Of a DNA stretch of 64,000 bases, positions 8,905 through 17,939 are shown piece by piece (the stretch's first letter is position 1; each line of letters begins with the position of its first letter). Under the pieces are notes generated by a model, which was not told where the DNA came from, did no database searches, and was given only the letters and a program-made list of their open reading frames with translations. Origin of the DNA: Sphingobium sp. V4 (GTDB lineage Bacteria; Pseudomonadota; Alphaproteobacteria; Sphingomonadales; Sphingomonadaceae); assembly GCF_029590555.1 (NCBI RefSeq), contig NZ_CP081001.1, positions 1,550,001 to 1,614,000 on the forward strand, in the 5' to 3' direction. The position numbers and the translations under genes are program-made.

Positions 8905-9837
8905 TCAGGCCGTGAAGTCCGCCACGGCCGCCCGATACTCCGCCTGCAACTGGGCAATGAAGCCGGCAGCCGGCTGCACCTTGGCAATCGCGCCGATGCC
9001 CTGTCCCGCCCCCCAGACGTCGCGCCATGCCTTCTTATCGCCGCCAGTCAGCGATGCAAAGTCCATGTCCTTCGCCTCCGGCAGACTATCGGGGTCCAGC
9101 CCCGACGCGACGATGCTGGGGCGCAGATAATTGCCATGGACGCCGGTGAACACGTCGGAATAGACGATGTCTGCCGCCCCGCTTTCGACGATCATCTGCT
9201 TGTAGGCGGCATCGGCATTGGCCTCCGCCGTGGCGATGAAAGGCGAGCCCATATAGGCGAGGTCCGCGCCCATCATCCGCGCCGCCGCGATCGCCCGCCC
9301 GGTCGCGATCGCGCCGGAAAGCGCCAGCGGTCCGTCAAACCACTGACGGATCTCCTGAACCAGCGCGAAGGGCGACAGCGTGCCGGCATGGCCGCCTGCG
9401 CCGGCGGCGACCGCGATCAGGCCATCTGCGCCCTTTTCGATCGCCTTGCGCGCGAAGACATTATCGATGACGTCATGCAGGACGATACCGCCATAGCTGT
9501 GGATCGCCTGGTTCACATCCTCCCGGGCGCCGAGCGACGTGATGACGATCGGCACCCTATACTGGACGCACAGTTTCAAATCCTCCTCCAGCCGCGCATT
9601 GGTGCGATGGACGATCAGGTTGACGGCGAAGGGCGCATCCTGGTCGGTCAGTGCCGCGCCCAGTCGCTGGAGCCAGGCCTCGAACACTCCCGAAGGCCGC
9701 GCGTTGAGCGAGGGAAAGGCGCCGACGATGCCGCTGCGGCACTGCGCGATGACCAGGTCGGGCTGCGACACGATGAACATCGGCGAACCGATCAGCGGCA
9801 GCGACAGGCGGTCACGGAGCAGCGGCGGCAGGCTCAT
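8905..9837 (-). CDS. Nitronate monooxygenase (2-nitropropane dioxygenase-like)
   Basis: 310 residues of the NMO TIM-barrel flavoprotein family, which uses FMN to oxidise alkyl nitronates. Family hallmarks: N-terminal LSLPLIGSPMFIVSQPDLV, PFAVNLIVHRTN, the FMN phosphate-binding GAGGHAG near the middle, GAIATGRAIAAARMMGAD and YMGSPFIAT. These fit the NMO group that detoxifies nitronates such as propionate-3-nitronate, although family members include enoyl reductases. The gene is transcribed divergently from the DUF2157-like gene, with a palindrome between them. Confidence 0.87.
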   Translation of the reverse strand: MSLPPLLRDRLSLPLIGSPMFIVSQPDLVIAQCRSGIVGAFPSLNARPSGVFEAWLQRLGAALTDQDAPFAVNLIVHRTNARLEEDLKLCVQYRVPIVITSLGAREDVNQAIHSYGGIVLHDVIDNVFARKAIEKGADGLIAVAAGAGGHAGTLSPFALVQEIRQWFDGPLALSGAIATGRAIAAARMMGADLAYMGSPFIATAEANADAAYKQMIVESGAADIVYSDVFTGVHGNYLRPSIVASGLDPDSLPEAKDMDFASLTGGDKKAWRDVWGAGQGIGAIAKVQPAAGFIAQLQAEYRAAVADFTA

Positions 9838-9909
9838 GCAGGAAAATCCTCTCTCTTCAACTTATCCCCGCGCTAACACCGCTCCAGCCGCGGAAAAAGG
9901 CGAAAATAG

Positions 9910-9931
9910 CTGTATTGATGATATAATACAG
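9910..9931. promoter_or_regulatory. Inverted repeat containing a TATAAT box, possible GntR-type operator
   Basis: CTGTATT (9910-9916) and AATACAG (9925-9931) form a perfect 7-bp inverted repeat with an 8-bp spacer, midway between two divergent genes. A TATAAT hexamer (9922-9927) overlaps the right arm, so a bound regulator would block a plus-strand promoter. TGTAT-N-ATACA spacing recalls operators of GntR/YtrA-type regulators, but no such regulator is encoded nearby. Confidence 0.4.
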
Positions 9932-9975
9932 TGATGATAGGATGACGTGGCCCAAATGTCCCAGGAGCAGGACCG

Positions 9976-11034
9976 ATGTATAGCGAGAGCGACCTACAGG
10001 ATGCCGTAGCGGCCGGCGCGATGACGCCCGAGGCCGCTCAGGCATTTCGCGACCATGTGGCCAAACTACGCGCCTCACCCATGGTCGATGAAGAACATTT
10101 CCGGCTGCTGACCGGGTTCAACGATATCTTCGTGGCGATAGCCAGCGTGATCATGCTCGTGGCGGTCGGCTGGCTCGGTAACAGCCTGCGATTCGGGGCG
10201 GAAGAGCATCATCCGGCCTTCATGTCCGGCCTGCTGGTCGCTGCGGCGAGTTGGGGGCTGGCCGAATATTTCACGCGGCAGCGGCGCATGGCGCTGCCGT
10301 CCATCCTGCTGCTGTGCGGTTTTGTCGGCGGTGTCGCCTTCGCGCTCGGCTCACTCGCGGCGCAGATATTCCCGGATGCCGGCGAACGGCAGGCCGCGTT
10401 GATCTTTTCCGGCGTGGCCGCCCTGAGCGCCGTCGCCGCCTGGGCGCACTGGCAGCGCTTCATGGTGCCGATCACCGTTGCGGTCGGCGCCGCTGCGGCT
10501 GCTGGCGTGATCGCCAGCCTCATCATTTCCGCCTTTCCCACCAGCGTGCAGCTCCCCTATCTGCTATTGCTGGCATCGGGCCTTGCGATTTTCATCCTCG
10601 CGATGCGATGGGACATGAGCGACCGGGCGCGCACCACACGCCGTTCCGATGTCGCATTCTGGCTACATCTTGCCGCCGCTCCGATGATTGCCCACTCGCT
10701 GTTCCACCTGCTGGGCGTGTTCGATGGCGACGAGATCAGCGTCGCGAAGGCGCTGATGGTGATCGCGCTCTACATCGCCTTCGGACTGGTGGCGCTGGCG
10801 ATCGACCGGCGCGCGCTGCTTGTGTCCAGCCTCGCTTATGTGTTGTTCGCCCTCTATGCCCTGTTCAAGCAAGCGGGCGCGGTCGAACTGTCGGCCGCCT
10901 TTACCGCCCTTGTGATCGGATCGGCGCTGCTGCTGCTGTCAGCGCTGTGGCACCATGCGCGGGCGCTGGTCGTCAACGGGCTGCCGCCGGCTTTGACCGA
11001 TCGCCTCCCCTATCTGGACCGCGCCGTTGCCTGA
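9976..11034 (+). CDS. DUF2157-like polytopic inner-membrane protein
   Basis: 352 residues with an ATG preceded by AGGAG. The first about 50 residues are soluble (SESDLQDAVAAGAMTPEAAQAF), followed by roughly ten hydrophobic segments to near the C-terminus, with short charged loops. The soluble head plus membrane array matches the DUF2157/DUF4401 type of predicted membrane proteins. No catalytic motif is visible. Function unknown. It stands alone, with a palindrome-bearing promoter region upstream and convergent radC downstream. Confidence 0.7.
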   Translation: MYSESDLQDAVAAGAMTPEAAQAFRDHVAKLRASPMVDEEHFRLLTGFNDIFVAIASVIMLVAVGWLGNSLRFGAEEHHPAFMSGLLVAAASWGLAEYFTRQRRMALPSILLLCGFVGGVAFALGSLAAQIFPDAGERQAALIFSGVAALSAVAAWAHWQRFMVPITVAVGAAAAAGVIASLIISAFPTSVQLPYLLLLASGLAIFILAMRWDMSDRARTTRRSDVAFWLHLAAAPMIAHSLFHLLGVFDGDEISVAKALMVIALYIAFGLVALAIDRRALLVSSLAYVLFALYALFKQAGAVELSAAFTALVIGSALLLLSALWHHARALVVNGLPPALTDRLPYLDRAVA

Positions 11035-11104
11035 TGGCCGCGCGACGGCCGGGTGGCAGCCGTGCGACATGCGCGGACCATCCGGCCCTATTGCCGCTCT
11101 CGCC

Positions 11105-11800
11105 CTACAACAGTCCCTTCGCCCGCAGGCTGACATGCCCCTGGGCCCCGATGATGATATGATCGTGGACGCTGATCCCGAGGCGTTTGCCGGCGTCGAT
11201 GATCTGGCGGGTAATGTCGATGTCCTGCCGACTAGGCTCGGGCGACCCGCTGGGATGGTTGTGGACCAGGATCAGCGCCGCCGAGCCGAAGTCGATGGCG
11301 CGCCTGATAACCTCGCGCGTGTAGATCGCTGCCTGGTCGATCGACCCGTCGCCCATATGGTCGTCGCGGATCAACATATTGCGGCTGTTGAGGTGCAGCA
11401 CCCGGACGCGCTCGACGCCCAGCCAGGCCATGTCGGCGCGCAGATAGTCGAGCAGCGCCTGCCAGCTGCCCAGCACCGGCCGCGCGGCGACTTCGTTGCG
11501 GAGCATCCGCAGCGCTGTAGCCTGAACGATCTTGATCGCGGCGACGCTGGTGTCGCCCATGCCGGGCACGCGGGCGATAGCTTGCCAGTCGGCCGTCATC
11601 AGCTCACCGATGCCGCCAAAGGTCCGCAGCAATTCCTTGGCCAGCGGTTTGGTGTCGCGTCGGCGGATGGCGAGCGCCAGCAGATATTCGACCAGTTCAT
11701 GGTCGTGCAGCGCATCGCCCCCGCTATCCGCTAGTTTCTGTCGCAATCGCGCGCGATGCCCCGCGCCGTCATGCATGGCTTTCGCGCCCTGTTCGGCCAA
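11105..11800 (-). CDS. radC: RadC-family JAB/MPN domain protein
   Basis: 231 residues. N-terminal helix-hairpin-helix region (LRTFGGIGELMTADWQAIARVPGMG) then the JAB1/MPN metalloprotease-like fold with the RadC signature HNHPSGSPEPSRQD (His-x-His and Asp metal ligands) near residues 178-191. The family was historically linked to DNA repair, but its real role is unsettled. The frame has its own start (MAEQGAKAMHDGAG; a second ATG lies eight residues later). It diverges from the ydbH gene. Confidence 0.92.
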   Translation of the reverse strand: MAEQGAKAMHDGAGHRARLRQKLADSGGDALHDHELVEYLLALAIRRRDTKPLAKELLRTFGGIGELMTADWQAIARVPGMGDTSVAAIKIVQATALRMLRNEVAARPVLGSWQALLDYLRADMAWLGVERVRVLHLNSRNMLIRDDHMGDGSIDQAAIYTREVIRRAIDFGSAALILVHNHPSGSPEPSRQDIDITRQIIDAGKRLGISVHDHIIIGAQGHVSLRAKGLL

Positions 11801-11883
11801 TCTTCCGTCCCCTTCGTCGACGCCAAGTGACGCTATGCGTTGCGAAATCGCCGGGCAAGGATATTTAGGGGGGCACAGACGTT

Positions 11884-14800
11884 ATGGTCCCGTTACGGAC
11901 CATCAGCGTCAAGCGAGAGCCGGGGTTGGCCATAGGCATGAAAGAAGAAGACGGCGAAGAGGCGATTCGCCGGGCATGGCTGCGCTGGCTTGGCGTGGGA
12001 ACAGGCTCGCTGGCGCTGGTGCTGGTCGGTCTGTGGACCCAGCGTGCGCCGATCGCCGAGAATTTCGTGAGCCGGGAACTCAATCGGCGCGGCGTCCAGG
12101 CCAGCTATGACCTGATCGATGTGGGCCTGCGCACCCAGCGGATCGAGAATATCGTGTTGGGCGACCCCGCGAGGCCGGACCTCACCGCCCGCTGGGTAGA
12201 AGTCGACATCGCCTTTGCAGGGCTGACGCCGCAGGTCGCCGCCGTGCGTGCAGGCGGCGTGCGGATGCGCGGTTCCTGGCATGACGGAGCGATGCGGCTG
12301 GGCGAGTTGGACCGGTTTCGCGATCCCGATTCGACAGCGCCCTTCAGCCTGCCCGATATTCGCGTCACGCTGAGCGACGCCCGGGTGACGCTGGACACCG
12401 ATGCCGGGCGGATCGGGATGCAGATCGACGGCAACGGCCATCTCCGGTCCGGTTTCAGGGGCCGGCTGGCAGCCGCAATGCCGCGCGCCGCGATCGCGGG
12501 CTGCAGCCTGTCGCACACGACCGCTATGATGACGATCGCGATGCAGCAGGGCAACCCGCAGCTATCGGGCCCGGTGCGCGCCGACGCGCTCGCCTGTCGC
12601 GACGCCGGCGCAGCGATCGCCAGGCCGGCGGCCGTCGTCGACATCTCCTTGGACAAGGCGCTCGATCACTGGAGCGGACATGTCGACCTATCGGGCCAGG
12701 CGCTCAAGGGTGGCGGCCTGGTGCTGGCCTCACCTGACGGCCGTATCGACTTCGATGGCAACACAACGCGGACCGGCGGCAAGCTGCGCATAGTCGCGAC
12801 CGCGCTGACCGGGCGCGGCGCGGTTTTACGCGATGCGGCGCTTTCGGGCGACTGGGTGCTGGACCAGGGCGGCAACAGCCTTCAAGGTCTGTTGTCAGGC
12901 CAGGATCTGCATCTGGCCGGACGCGCTCCGCTGACCGCGCTGCGCGCGGCGACCGCGGGGACTCCGGTCGCCCCCCTCGCGGTGAAGCTGGCCGACGCTG
13001 TCGAGAAGGCGGGACGCCGCAACCGGCTCCGCACCACCTTCGCCCTCGTGCAGAAGCCGGGACGCGGGAGCCTCGTCCTGACCGACACTGGTCTGGACGC
13101 GCAAAACGGCGCACGCGTCGGGATCGCACAGGGCGGTCAGTTGACGCTGGCCTGGCCGGGCAAGGCTGCGGGACTGGATTGGGCGCTCAATGGCGCCATC
13201 ACCACGCAGGGCGGCGGCCTGCCCCAGGCCGCGCTGCGCCTCGCGCGGCGGCCAGGAGGCGGCTTTGGCGGCGAGTTGTTCTCCGATCCCTATGCGGCGG
13301 GCGAAGCGCGGCTCGCACTGGACCGGGTGCGCTTCACCGCGGATCGTAATGGCGCCACCCGTTTCACGACCGCCATGCGGCTGGACGGACCACTGCCTGA
13401 CGGCCGCCTGCGCGGGTTGACCCTGCCCATCACCGGGCGGATCGCGGCCGGCGGAACGGTGGCGATCAATCCCGATTGCGTGCCCGTGTCGCTGCTGGAA
13501 GCGCGTTACGGCAATTTCGCGCTGGGCCGGACCCGCCAGACTTTGTGCTCGGTCGATGGCGGCGCGATGGTCGCTGTGGGACCAGACGGGATTCGCGGGG
13601 GCGCGGCGATTCGCGATCTGGCGCTCGATGGCCACACCGCCGACAGCCCCCTGCGCCTTACGGCCGACCATGCGCGCGTTGTGCTGGGCAAGACAGGCTT
13701 CGCGCTCGCCAATCCCGCCCTCACGATCGGCCCGCAGGATGCCCCCGTGCGCCTGTCCGCCGCGTCGATGACGGGCGCGATGACGAAAGATGGCATTGCA
13801 GGGAAGCTGAGCGGCATGGGCGGACAGATTGGTTCGGTGCCGTTGATCGTGGAACAGGGCGCGGGCGACTGGCGCTTTGCCAAGGGTCTGTTCGGGCTGC
13901 GCTCCACCATGACACTGCGCGATTCGCAGCCAGCGCCGCGCTTCACCCCGCTGACGGTGCCGGATTTCACCCTCACCCTGAACGATGGCCGCATCGCCGC
14001 TGCAGGCACGATGGCCGCACAGCGCAATGGCGCAACGGTCGCCAAAGCAGACATCGCGCATGATCTGGCCAGCGGCCGGGGTCATGCCGACCTGGGCGTC
14101 CCCGGCCTGACATTCGGCTCGGGTCTCCAGCCAGAGGATGTGACGCCGCTGGCGCTCGGCGTCGTCGCCAATGTGACCGCCACGGTCACGGGCCAGGGTC
14201 GAATCGACTGGAACGGCTCTACCGTCACCAGCAATGGCACATTTCGCACCGACGATGCCGATCTGGCAGCCGCCTTCGGCCCGGTGGAAGGGCTGTCGGG
14301 CGAGATACGCTTCACGGACCTGATCAATCTGGTCACGGCGCCGGGACAGGAAGCGCGTATCCGGACCGTCAATCCGGGCGTCGAGGTGCATGACGGCGTG
14401 GTGCGCTATCGCCTGGAAGCGGGGCAGAAGGTGCGGATCGAAGGCGGGGGCTGGCCTTTTTCCGGCGGACAGCTCGTCCTGCTGCCGACGACTATGGATT
14501 TTTCGGCCGACGTCGACCGTTACCTGACCTTCCGCGTCATCGGCCTGGACGCAGGCGCGTTCATCCAGGCGATGCAACTCGACAACGTCTCCGCCACCGG
14601 CACGTTCGACGGCATCATGCCGCTGATATTCAATGCCCAAGGCGGGCGCGTCGCGGGCGGCGTACTGGTGGCGCGGCAGCAGGGGATGCCGCCGCTGATG
14701 ATGCCCGAAGGCGTGCTGCCCAGCATTCCCTGCGACCCTGCCCGCCAGTCCGGCATATTGTCCTATGTCGGACCGGTATCCAACGAGCAACTGGGCGCAA

Positions 14801-15168
14801 TGGGGCGCATGGCCTTCGACGCGCTCAAGGATCTCCAGTATAAATGTCTGACAATCCTGATGGACGGCGCGCTGGATGGCGAGATGGTGACGAACGTTGT
14901 CTTCAATGGCGTCAACCGGGGCAGGCTGGGCGATGTGCCGGGCGGGATCGCGCGCAACTTCATCGGCCTCCCCTTCATCTTCAACGTGCGGATCGCCGCG
15001 CCCTTCCGCGGATTGCTGGGTACGGCCCAGTCCTTCATCGACCCTTCCCAGCTGATCCAGAACAGCATAGGCGACCAGGTGCAGGATGAAATGCGGGCGG
15101 CCTCGCAACAAGAACTTGCGGTTCAGCCTCGCGAAAGCGAGACTGTGCCAGACGGGGAGCAGAAATGA
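11884..15168 (+). CDS. ydbH: YdbH-family intermembrane lipid-transport protein (AsmA-like)
   Basis: 1094 residues. One N-terminal membrane anchor (WLRWLGVGTGSLALVLVGLW, about residues 31-50), then a long beta-rich periplasmic region ending in the YdbH C-terminal domain (QGGRVAGGVLVARQQGMP, PIVSNEQLG-like PVSNEQLGAMG). In E. coli YdbH is one of three AsmA-like proteins (YhdP, TamB, YdbH) that bridge the envelope and carry phospholipids to the outer membrane. ynbE and ydbL overlap immediately downstream, as in enterobacteria. The start at 11884 follows a G-rich stretch by 10 nt; ATG 11938 (MKEEDGEEAIRR) is an equally likely start. Confidence 0.88.
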   Translation: MVPLRTISVKREPGLAIGMKEEDGEEAIRRAWLRWLGVGTGSLALVLVGLWTQRAPIAENFVSRELNRRGVQASYDLIDVGLRTQRIENIVLGDPARPDLTARWVEVDIAFAGLTPQVAAVRAGGVRMRGSWHDGAMRLGELDRFRDPDSTAPFSLPDIRVTLSDARVTLDTDAGRIGMQIDGNGHLRSGFRGRLAAAMPRAAIAGCSLSHTTAMMTIAMQQGNPQLSGPVRADALACRDAGAAIARPAAVVDISLDKALDHWSGHVDLSGQALKGGGLVLASPDGRIDFDGNTTRTGGKLRIVATALTGRGAVLRDAALSGDWVLDQGGNSLQGLLSGQDLHLAGRAPLTALRAATAGTPVAPLAVKLADAVEKAGRRNRLRTTFALVQKPGRGSLVLTDTGLDAQNGARVGIAQGGQLTLAWPGKAAGLDWALNGAITTQGGGLPQAALRLARRPGGGFGGELFSDPYAAGEARLALDRVRFTADRNGATRFTTAMRLDGPLPDGRLRGLTLPITGRIAAGGTVAINPDCVPVSLLEARYGNFALGRTRQTLCSVDGGAMVAVGPDGIRGGAAIRDLALDGHTADSPLRLTADHARVVLGKTGFALANPALTIGPQDAPVRLSAASMTGAMTKDGIAGKLSGMGGQIGSVPLIVEQGAGDWRFAKGLFGLRSTMTLRDSQPAPRFTPLTVPDFTLTLNDGRIAAAGTMAAQRNGATVAKADIAHDLASGRGHADLGVPGLTFGSGLQPEDVTPLALGVVANVTATVTGQGRIDWNGSTVTSNGTFRTDDADLAAAFGPVEGLSGEIRFTDLINLVTAPGQEARIRTVNPGVEVHDGVVRYRLEAGQKVRIEGGGWPFSGGQLVLLPTTMDFSADVDRYLTFRVIGLDAGAFIQAMQLDNVSATGTFDGIMPLIFNAQGGRVAGGVLVARQQGMPPLMMPEGVLPSIPCDPARQSGILSYVGPVSNEQLGAMGRMAFDALKDLQYKCLTILMDGALDGEMVTNVVFNGVNRGRLGDVPGGIARNFIGLPFIFNVRIAAPFRGLLGTAQSFIDPSQLIQNSIGDQVQDEMRAASQQELAVQPRESETVPDGEQK

Positions 15169-15353
15169 AGACACGAGCAATCATGACCGCCGGTTTCGCC
15201 GGCCTTGCGCTGGGGGGATGTATTCAGGTGAAAGCCCCCGACAGGCCGATCGAGATCAACCTGAACGTGAAGGTGCAGCAGGAGGTCGTCGTCAAGCTGC
15301 AACGCGACGCCCAGAATCTCATCCAAAATAACCCGGAGTTGTTTCCGCAATGA
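15165..15353 (+). CDS. ynbE: YnbE-family lipoprotein
   Basis: 62 residues with a lipoprotein signal ending in LALGGC (Cys19) and a short mature part (RPIEINLNVKVQQEVVVKL) typical of YnbE. In E. coli YnbE is the outer-membrane lipoprotein that meets YdbH and helps form the lipid conduit by beta-strand stacking. The ATG overlaps the ydbH stop by 4 bases (ATGA) and its own stop overlaps the ydbL ATG in the same way, so all three should be translated together. Confidence 0.9.
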   Translation: MKTRAIMTAGFAGLALGGCIQVKAPDRPIEINLNVKVQQEVVVKLQRDAQNLIQNNPELFPQ

Positions 15354-15748
15354 CACGCAGGATGCTCATCGCCGCAGGCGCCGCTGTTGCGCTGGCAAGC
15401 TGCCTTGTGATCACCGCGCCCGCGCGCGCCCAGTCGGGCGCCGTCGCCGCCGCGATGAATGCGGGCACCGTGGGCGAGCAGGCCGACGGCTATCTCGGCA
15501 TCGCAGGGACGGTGGGTGCCGAAGTTCGTTCCGAAGTCGAATCGATCAACATCAAGCGCCGCGCGGCTTATACACAGCTTGCAGGACAACGCGGCGTGAC
15601 CGTCCAGGACGTGGCCGCCGCCACCGGATGCCAGACGCTCAGCAATCGCGTGAAGCCCGGCCAGGTGTACCGGATCGGCGCCGGCGCATGGCAGACCAAG
15701 GGTGCCGGGCCGGTCGCCCTGCCGTCCTACTGCGCCAATGCGGGATGA
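15350..15748 (+). CDS. ydbL: YdbL-family periplasmic protein (DUF1318)
   Basis: 132 residues with a cleavable signal peptide (hydrophobic stretch then APARAQ). The mature part contains the DUF1318 pattern: AMNAGTVGEQADGYLGI, VESINIKRRAAYTQLA and GQVYRIGAGAWQ. In E. coli YdbL is a periplasmic chaperone-like partner that limits YnbE multimerisation. It is the last gene of the ydbH-ynbE-ydbL operon, starting 4 bases before the ynbE stop. Confidence 0.9.
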   Translation: MTRRMLIAAGAAVALASCLVITAPARAQSGAVAAAMNAGTVGEQADGYLGIAGTVGAEVRSEVESINIKRRAAYTQLAGQRGVTVQDVAAATGCQTLSNRVKPGQVYRIGAGAWQTKGAGPVALPSYCANAG

Positions 15749-15918
15749 TATTCCGCGGTAGCGGACTTTTCTCATCCCTTCGTACCGCACGGATATTCTC
15801 TGCCGCAACCATGGTTGACTATCCGCAATCGCCTTTCTAAACGGGCCGCGCCTTGACGGGTGCAGCCGCAAGCGCCATGCCGACCGCCATGGGGTGAAAT
15901 ACCCGATGGAGGAGGCGC

Positions 15919-16242
15919 ATGGCAGCGGATACACCCGGACAGGACCCGGCGGGCGAGGACTCGCGGATCGCTTCCCTTGAGGAGCGGATCGCAAAGGCCG
16001 AGCATGTCGAAAAGGTCAGGCAGGGGGCTACGGAGCAGCAGGCGGACGATGGGTCACGTCTGGGCAACCGGGTTCTGGCTGAACTGATCGGGGGTCTTGT
16101 CGGTGGTGCGTTGATCGGCTGGGTTCTCGACCGGCTGTTCGGCACATCCCCATGGCTCCTGCTCGTGTTCCTCGGTCTCGGGATCGTGGCGGCGTTCAGG
16201 AACATCATCAGATTGACGACGGCGAAGCGTCCCGACCAATAG
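15919..16242 (+). CDS. atpI: F0F1 ATP synthase assembly protein I
   Basis: 107 residues. A charged, helical N-terminal half (EERIAKAEHVEKVRQ) is followed by two membrane segments (ELIGGLVGGALIGWVLDRLFG and PWLLLVFLGLGIVAAFRNI) with the glycine pattern of AtpI/AtpZ proteins, which help assemble the c-ring or import Mg2+. It heads the F0 operon, 47 bases before atpB. A GGAGGAGG-like run (15909-15917) is the ribosome-binding site. Confidence 0.9.
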   Translation: MAADTPGQDPAGEDSRIASLEERIAKAEHVEKVRQGATEQQADDGSRLGNRVLAELIGGLVGGALIGWVLDRLFGTSPWLLLVFLGLGIVAAFRNIIRLTTAKRPDQ

Positions 16243-16289
16243 GGACGCTTTTGTCATAGTCCGAAGGCTTAGACGTTACAGGGGTCAAC

Positions 16290-17075
16290 GTGGCAGAATC
16301 CGGCAAAATCGATCCGATGCACCAGTTTGCGATCGAACCGCTGTTCGGGACGGATCATCTGTCGCTCGGCGGCTTCAACATCGCTTTCACCAACAGTGCG
16401 CTTTACATGGTGCTCGCAGCCGTGGTGCTGTGGGTGTTCGTGATTGGCGGGATGAAGCGGGAACTGGTGCCCGGCCGGTGGCAGATGGCGGTCGAATATA
16501 TGACCGGCTTCATCAAGAACCTGCTGATCGCCAACATCGGCGACAAGGGGCGGAAGTATATTCCCTACGTCTTTTCGCTCTTCATGTTCATCTTGCTGGC
16601 GAACCTTTTGGGTATGCTGCCGCTGGGGCTTTTCGGGCTTCACCCCTTCACCTTCACCAGCCATTTCACCGCAACCGGCGTCCTCGCGATCATGAGCTTC
16701 TCGATCGTCCTGATCGTCGGCTTCGCCAAGCATGGCTTCCACTTCTTCTCGCTGTTCGTGCCGCACGGCACCCCGGCGCTGATGGTGGTACCGCTCTTCT
16801 TCATCGAACTCGTCTCCTTCATGGTGCGTCCGTTCAGCCTGGGCCTGCGACTGTTCGTCGCGATGACCGCCGGACACGTCCTGCTGAAGGTGCTTGCGGG
16901 CTTCGTCATCAACAGCGCCAATGCTTCGCCAGCATTGGGCCTGACCGTTGGCACCGCCAGCTTCGTCCTGATGGTCGGCATCAGCGCGCTGGAAATGCTG
17001 GTCGCGGTCATCCAGGCCTATGTGTTCGCGCTGCTGACCTCGGTCTATCTCAACGATGCCGAGAACCTGCACTGA
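16290..17075 (+). CDS. atpB: F0F1 ATP synthase subunit a
   Basis: 261 residues. Begins with the alpha-proteobacterial HQFAIEPLFG motif and carries five or six membrane helices. FSLGLRLFVAMTAGHVLLK holds the essential Arg that faces the c-ring in the proton path. Subunit a provides the two half-channels for protons in the inner membrane. Length is normal for the family. Second gene of atpI-B-E-F'-F. Confidence 0.97.
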   Translation: MAESGKIDPMHQFAIEPLFGTDHLSLGGFNIAFTNSALYMVLAAVVLWVFVIGGMKRELVPGRWQMAVEYMTGFIKNLLIANIGDKGRKYIPYVFSLFMFILLANLLGMLPLGLFGLHPFTFTSHFTATGVLAIMSFSIVLIVGFAKHGFHFFSLFVPHGTPALMVVPLFFIELVSFMVRPFSLGLRLFVAMTAGHVLLKVLAGFVINSANASPALGLTVGTASFVLMVGISALEMLVAVIQAYVFALLTSVYLNDAENLH

Positions 17076-17129
17076 GTTTCGATTGATTTTCCTCAACGTT
17101 TAGACAGATTTAACAAGGGAGTTTACGAC

Positions 17130-17357
17130 ATGGACGCAGAAGCCGCAAAGCTGCTCGGTGCTGGCCTGGCCGCGATCGGTGCGGGCATCGCCGCCCTCGG
17201 TGTGGGCAACGTCTTCAGCTCGTTCCTGGAAGGCGCGCTGCGCAACCCGGGCGCCGCTGACGGTCAGCAGGGCCGCCTGTTCATCGGTTTCGCCGCGGCG
17301 GAACTTCTGGGTCTGCTGGCGTTCGTCATCGCCATGATCCTGGTGTTCGTGGCCTGA
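17130..17357 (+). CDS. atpE: F0F1 ATP synthase subunit c
   Basis: 75 residues forming the two-helix hairpin of the proton-driven c-ring. The first helix has the glycine/alanine-rich packing motif (GAGLAAIGAGIAALGVGNVF), the polar loop is EGALRNPGAADGQ, and the second helix has the ion-binding Glu in AAAELLGLLAF. AAGGGAG precedes the ATG by a few bases. Follows atpB by 54 bases. Confidence 0.97.
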   Translation: MDAEAAKLLGAGLAAIGAGIAALGVGNVFSSFLEGALRNPGAADGQQGRLFIGFAAAELLGLLAFVIAMILVFVA

Positions 17358-17444
17358 TCACGAATCCGGAGCGGGCAGTGCGGCGTGATCGCCGGCCCTG
17401 CCCGCTTCCCTTATTGACCGCCCTCTGATCGGACGGACCGTAAC

Positions 17445-17939
17445 ATGCCTCAAATCGCGCAAATCGCCGAAACCTATTCCAGTCAGATCTTCTGGCTGCT
17501 GGTGACGTTCGGCTTCGTCTTCTTCGTCATTGGCCTGGGCATGGTTCCCAAAGTCCAGGGCACGGCGGACGCGCGCGACGCGAAGATCAGCGGCGATCTG
17601 GATGCGGCCAAGGCGGCTTTCGCCCGTGCCGACGAAGCCGAGGCGGACTATCGCATTCGCGACGCAGAGAACCGCGCCGTTGCCCAGGCCGTGATGGCCA
17701 AGGCGAAGGCGGAGGCGGCCAAGTCTTCGGAAGCGAAGCTCGCCGCCGCGGATGCCGAGGTGGCGAACAGGATCGCTGCGGCCGAAGGCCGTATCCAGGC
17801 TGCGAGCGACGCGGCGCTGGGAGAAATCGAAACCGTCGCCGCCGATGCGGCGCGCGACATGGTGGCTCGCATTGCCGGCGTCGAAGCGTCGGAAGAAGCA
17901 GCCCGCAACGCAGTAAAGGCGGCACTGGCCCATGGCTGA
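17445..17939 (+). CDS. atpG: F0F1 ATP synthase subunit b'
   Basis: 164 residues: one N-terminal membrane helix (IFWLLVTFGFVFFVIGLGMV) then a long Ala/Glu/Lys-rich helical stalk. This is the b' form that pairs with b as a heterodimer in the peripheral stalk of photosynthetic and related alphaproteobacteria. It lies between atpE and atpF and overlaps the latter by 8 bases. The name atpG or atpF2 is used for this paralogue in alphaproteobacterial annotations. Confidence 0.92.
   Translation: MPQIAQIAETYSSQIFWLLVTFGFVFFVIGLGMVPKVQGTADARDAKISGDLDAAKAAFARADEAEADYRIRDAENRAVAQAVMAKAKAEAAKSSEAKLAAADAEVANRIAAAEGRIQAASDAALGEIETVAADAARDMVARIAGVEASEEAARNAVKAALAHG

Noticed and set aside
12895..15180. A 761-residue minus-strand frame opposite ydbH
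   Set aside because: No recognisable domain and a full shadow of a coherent coding gene.
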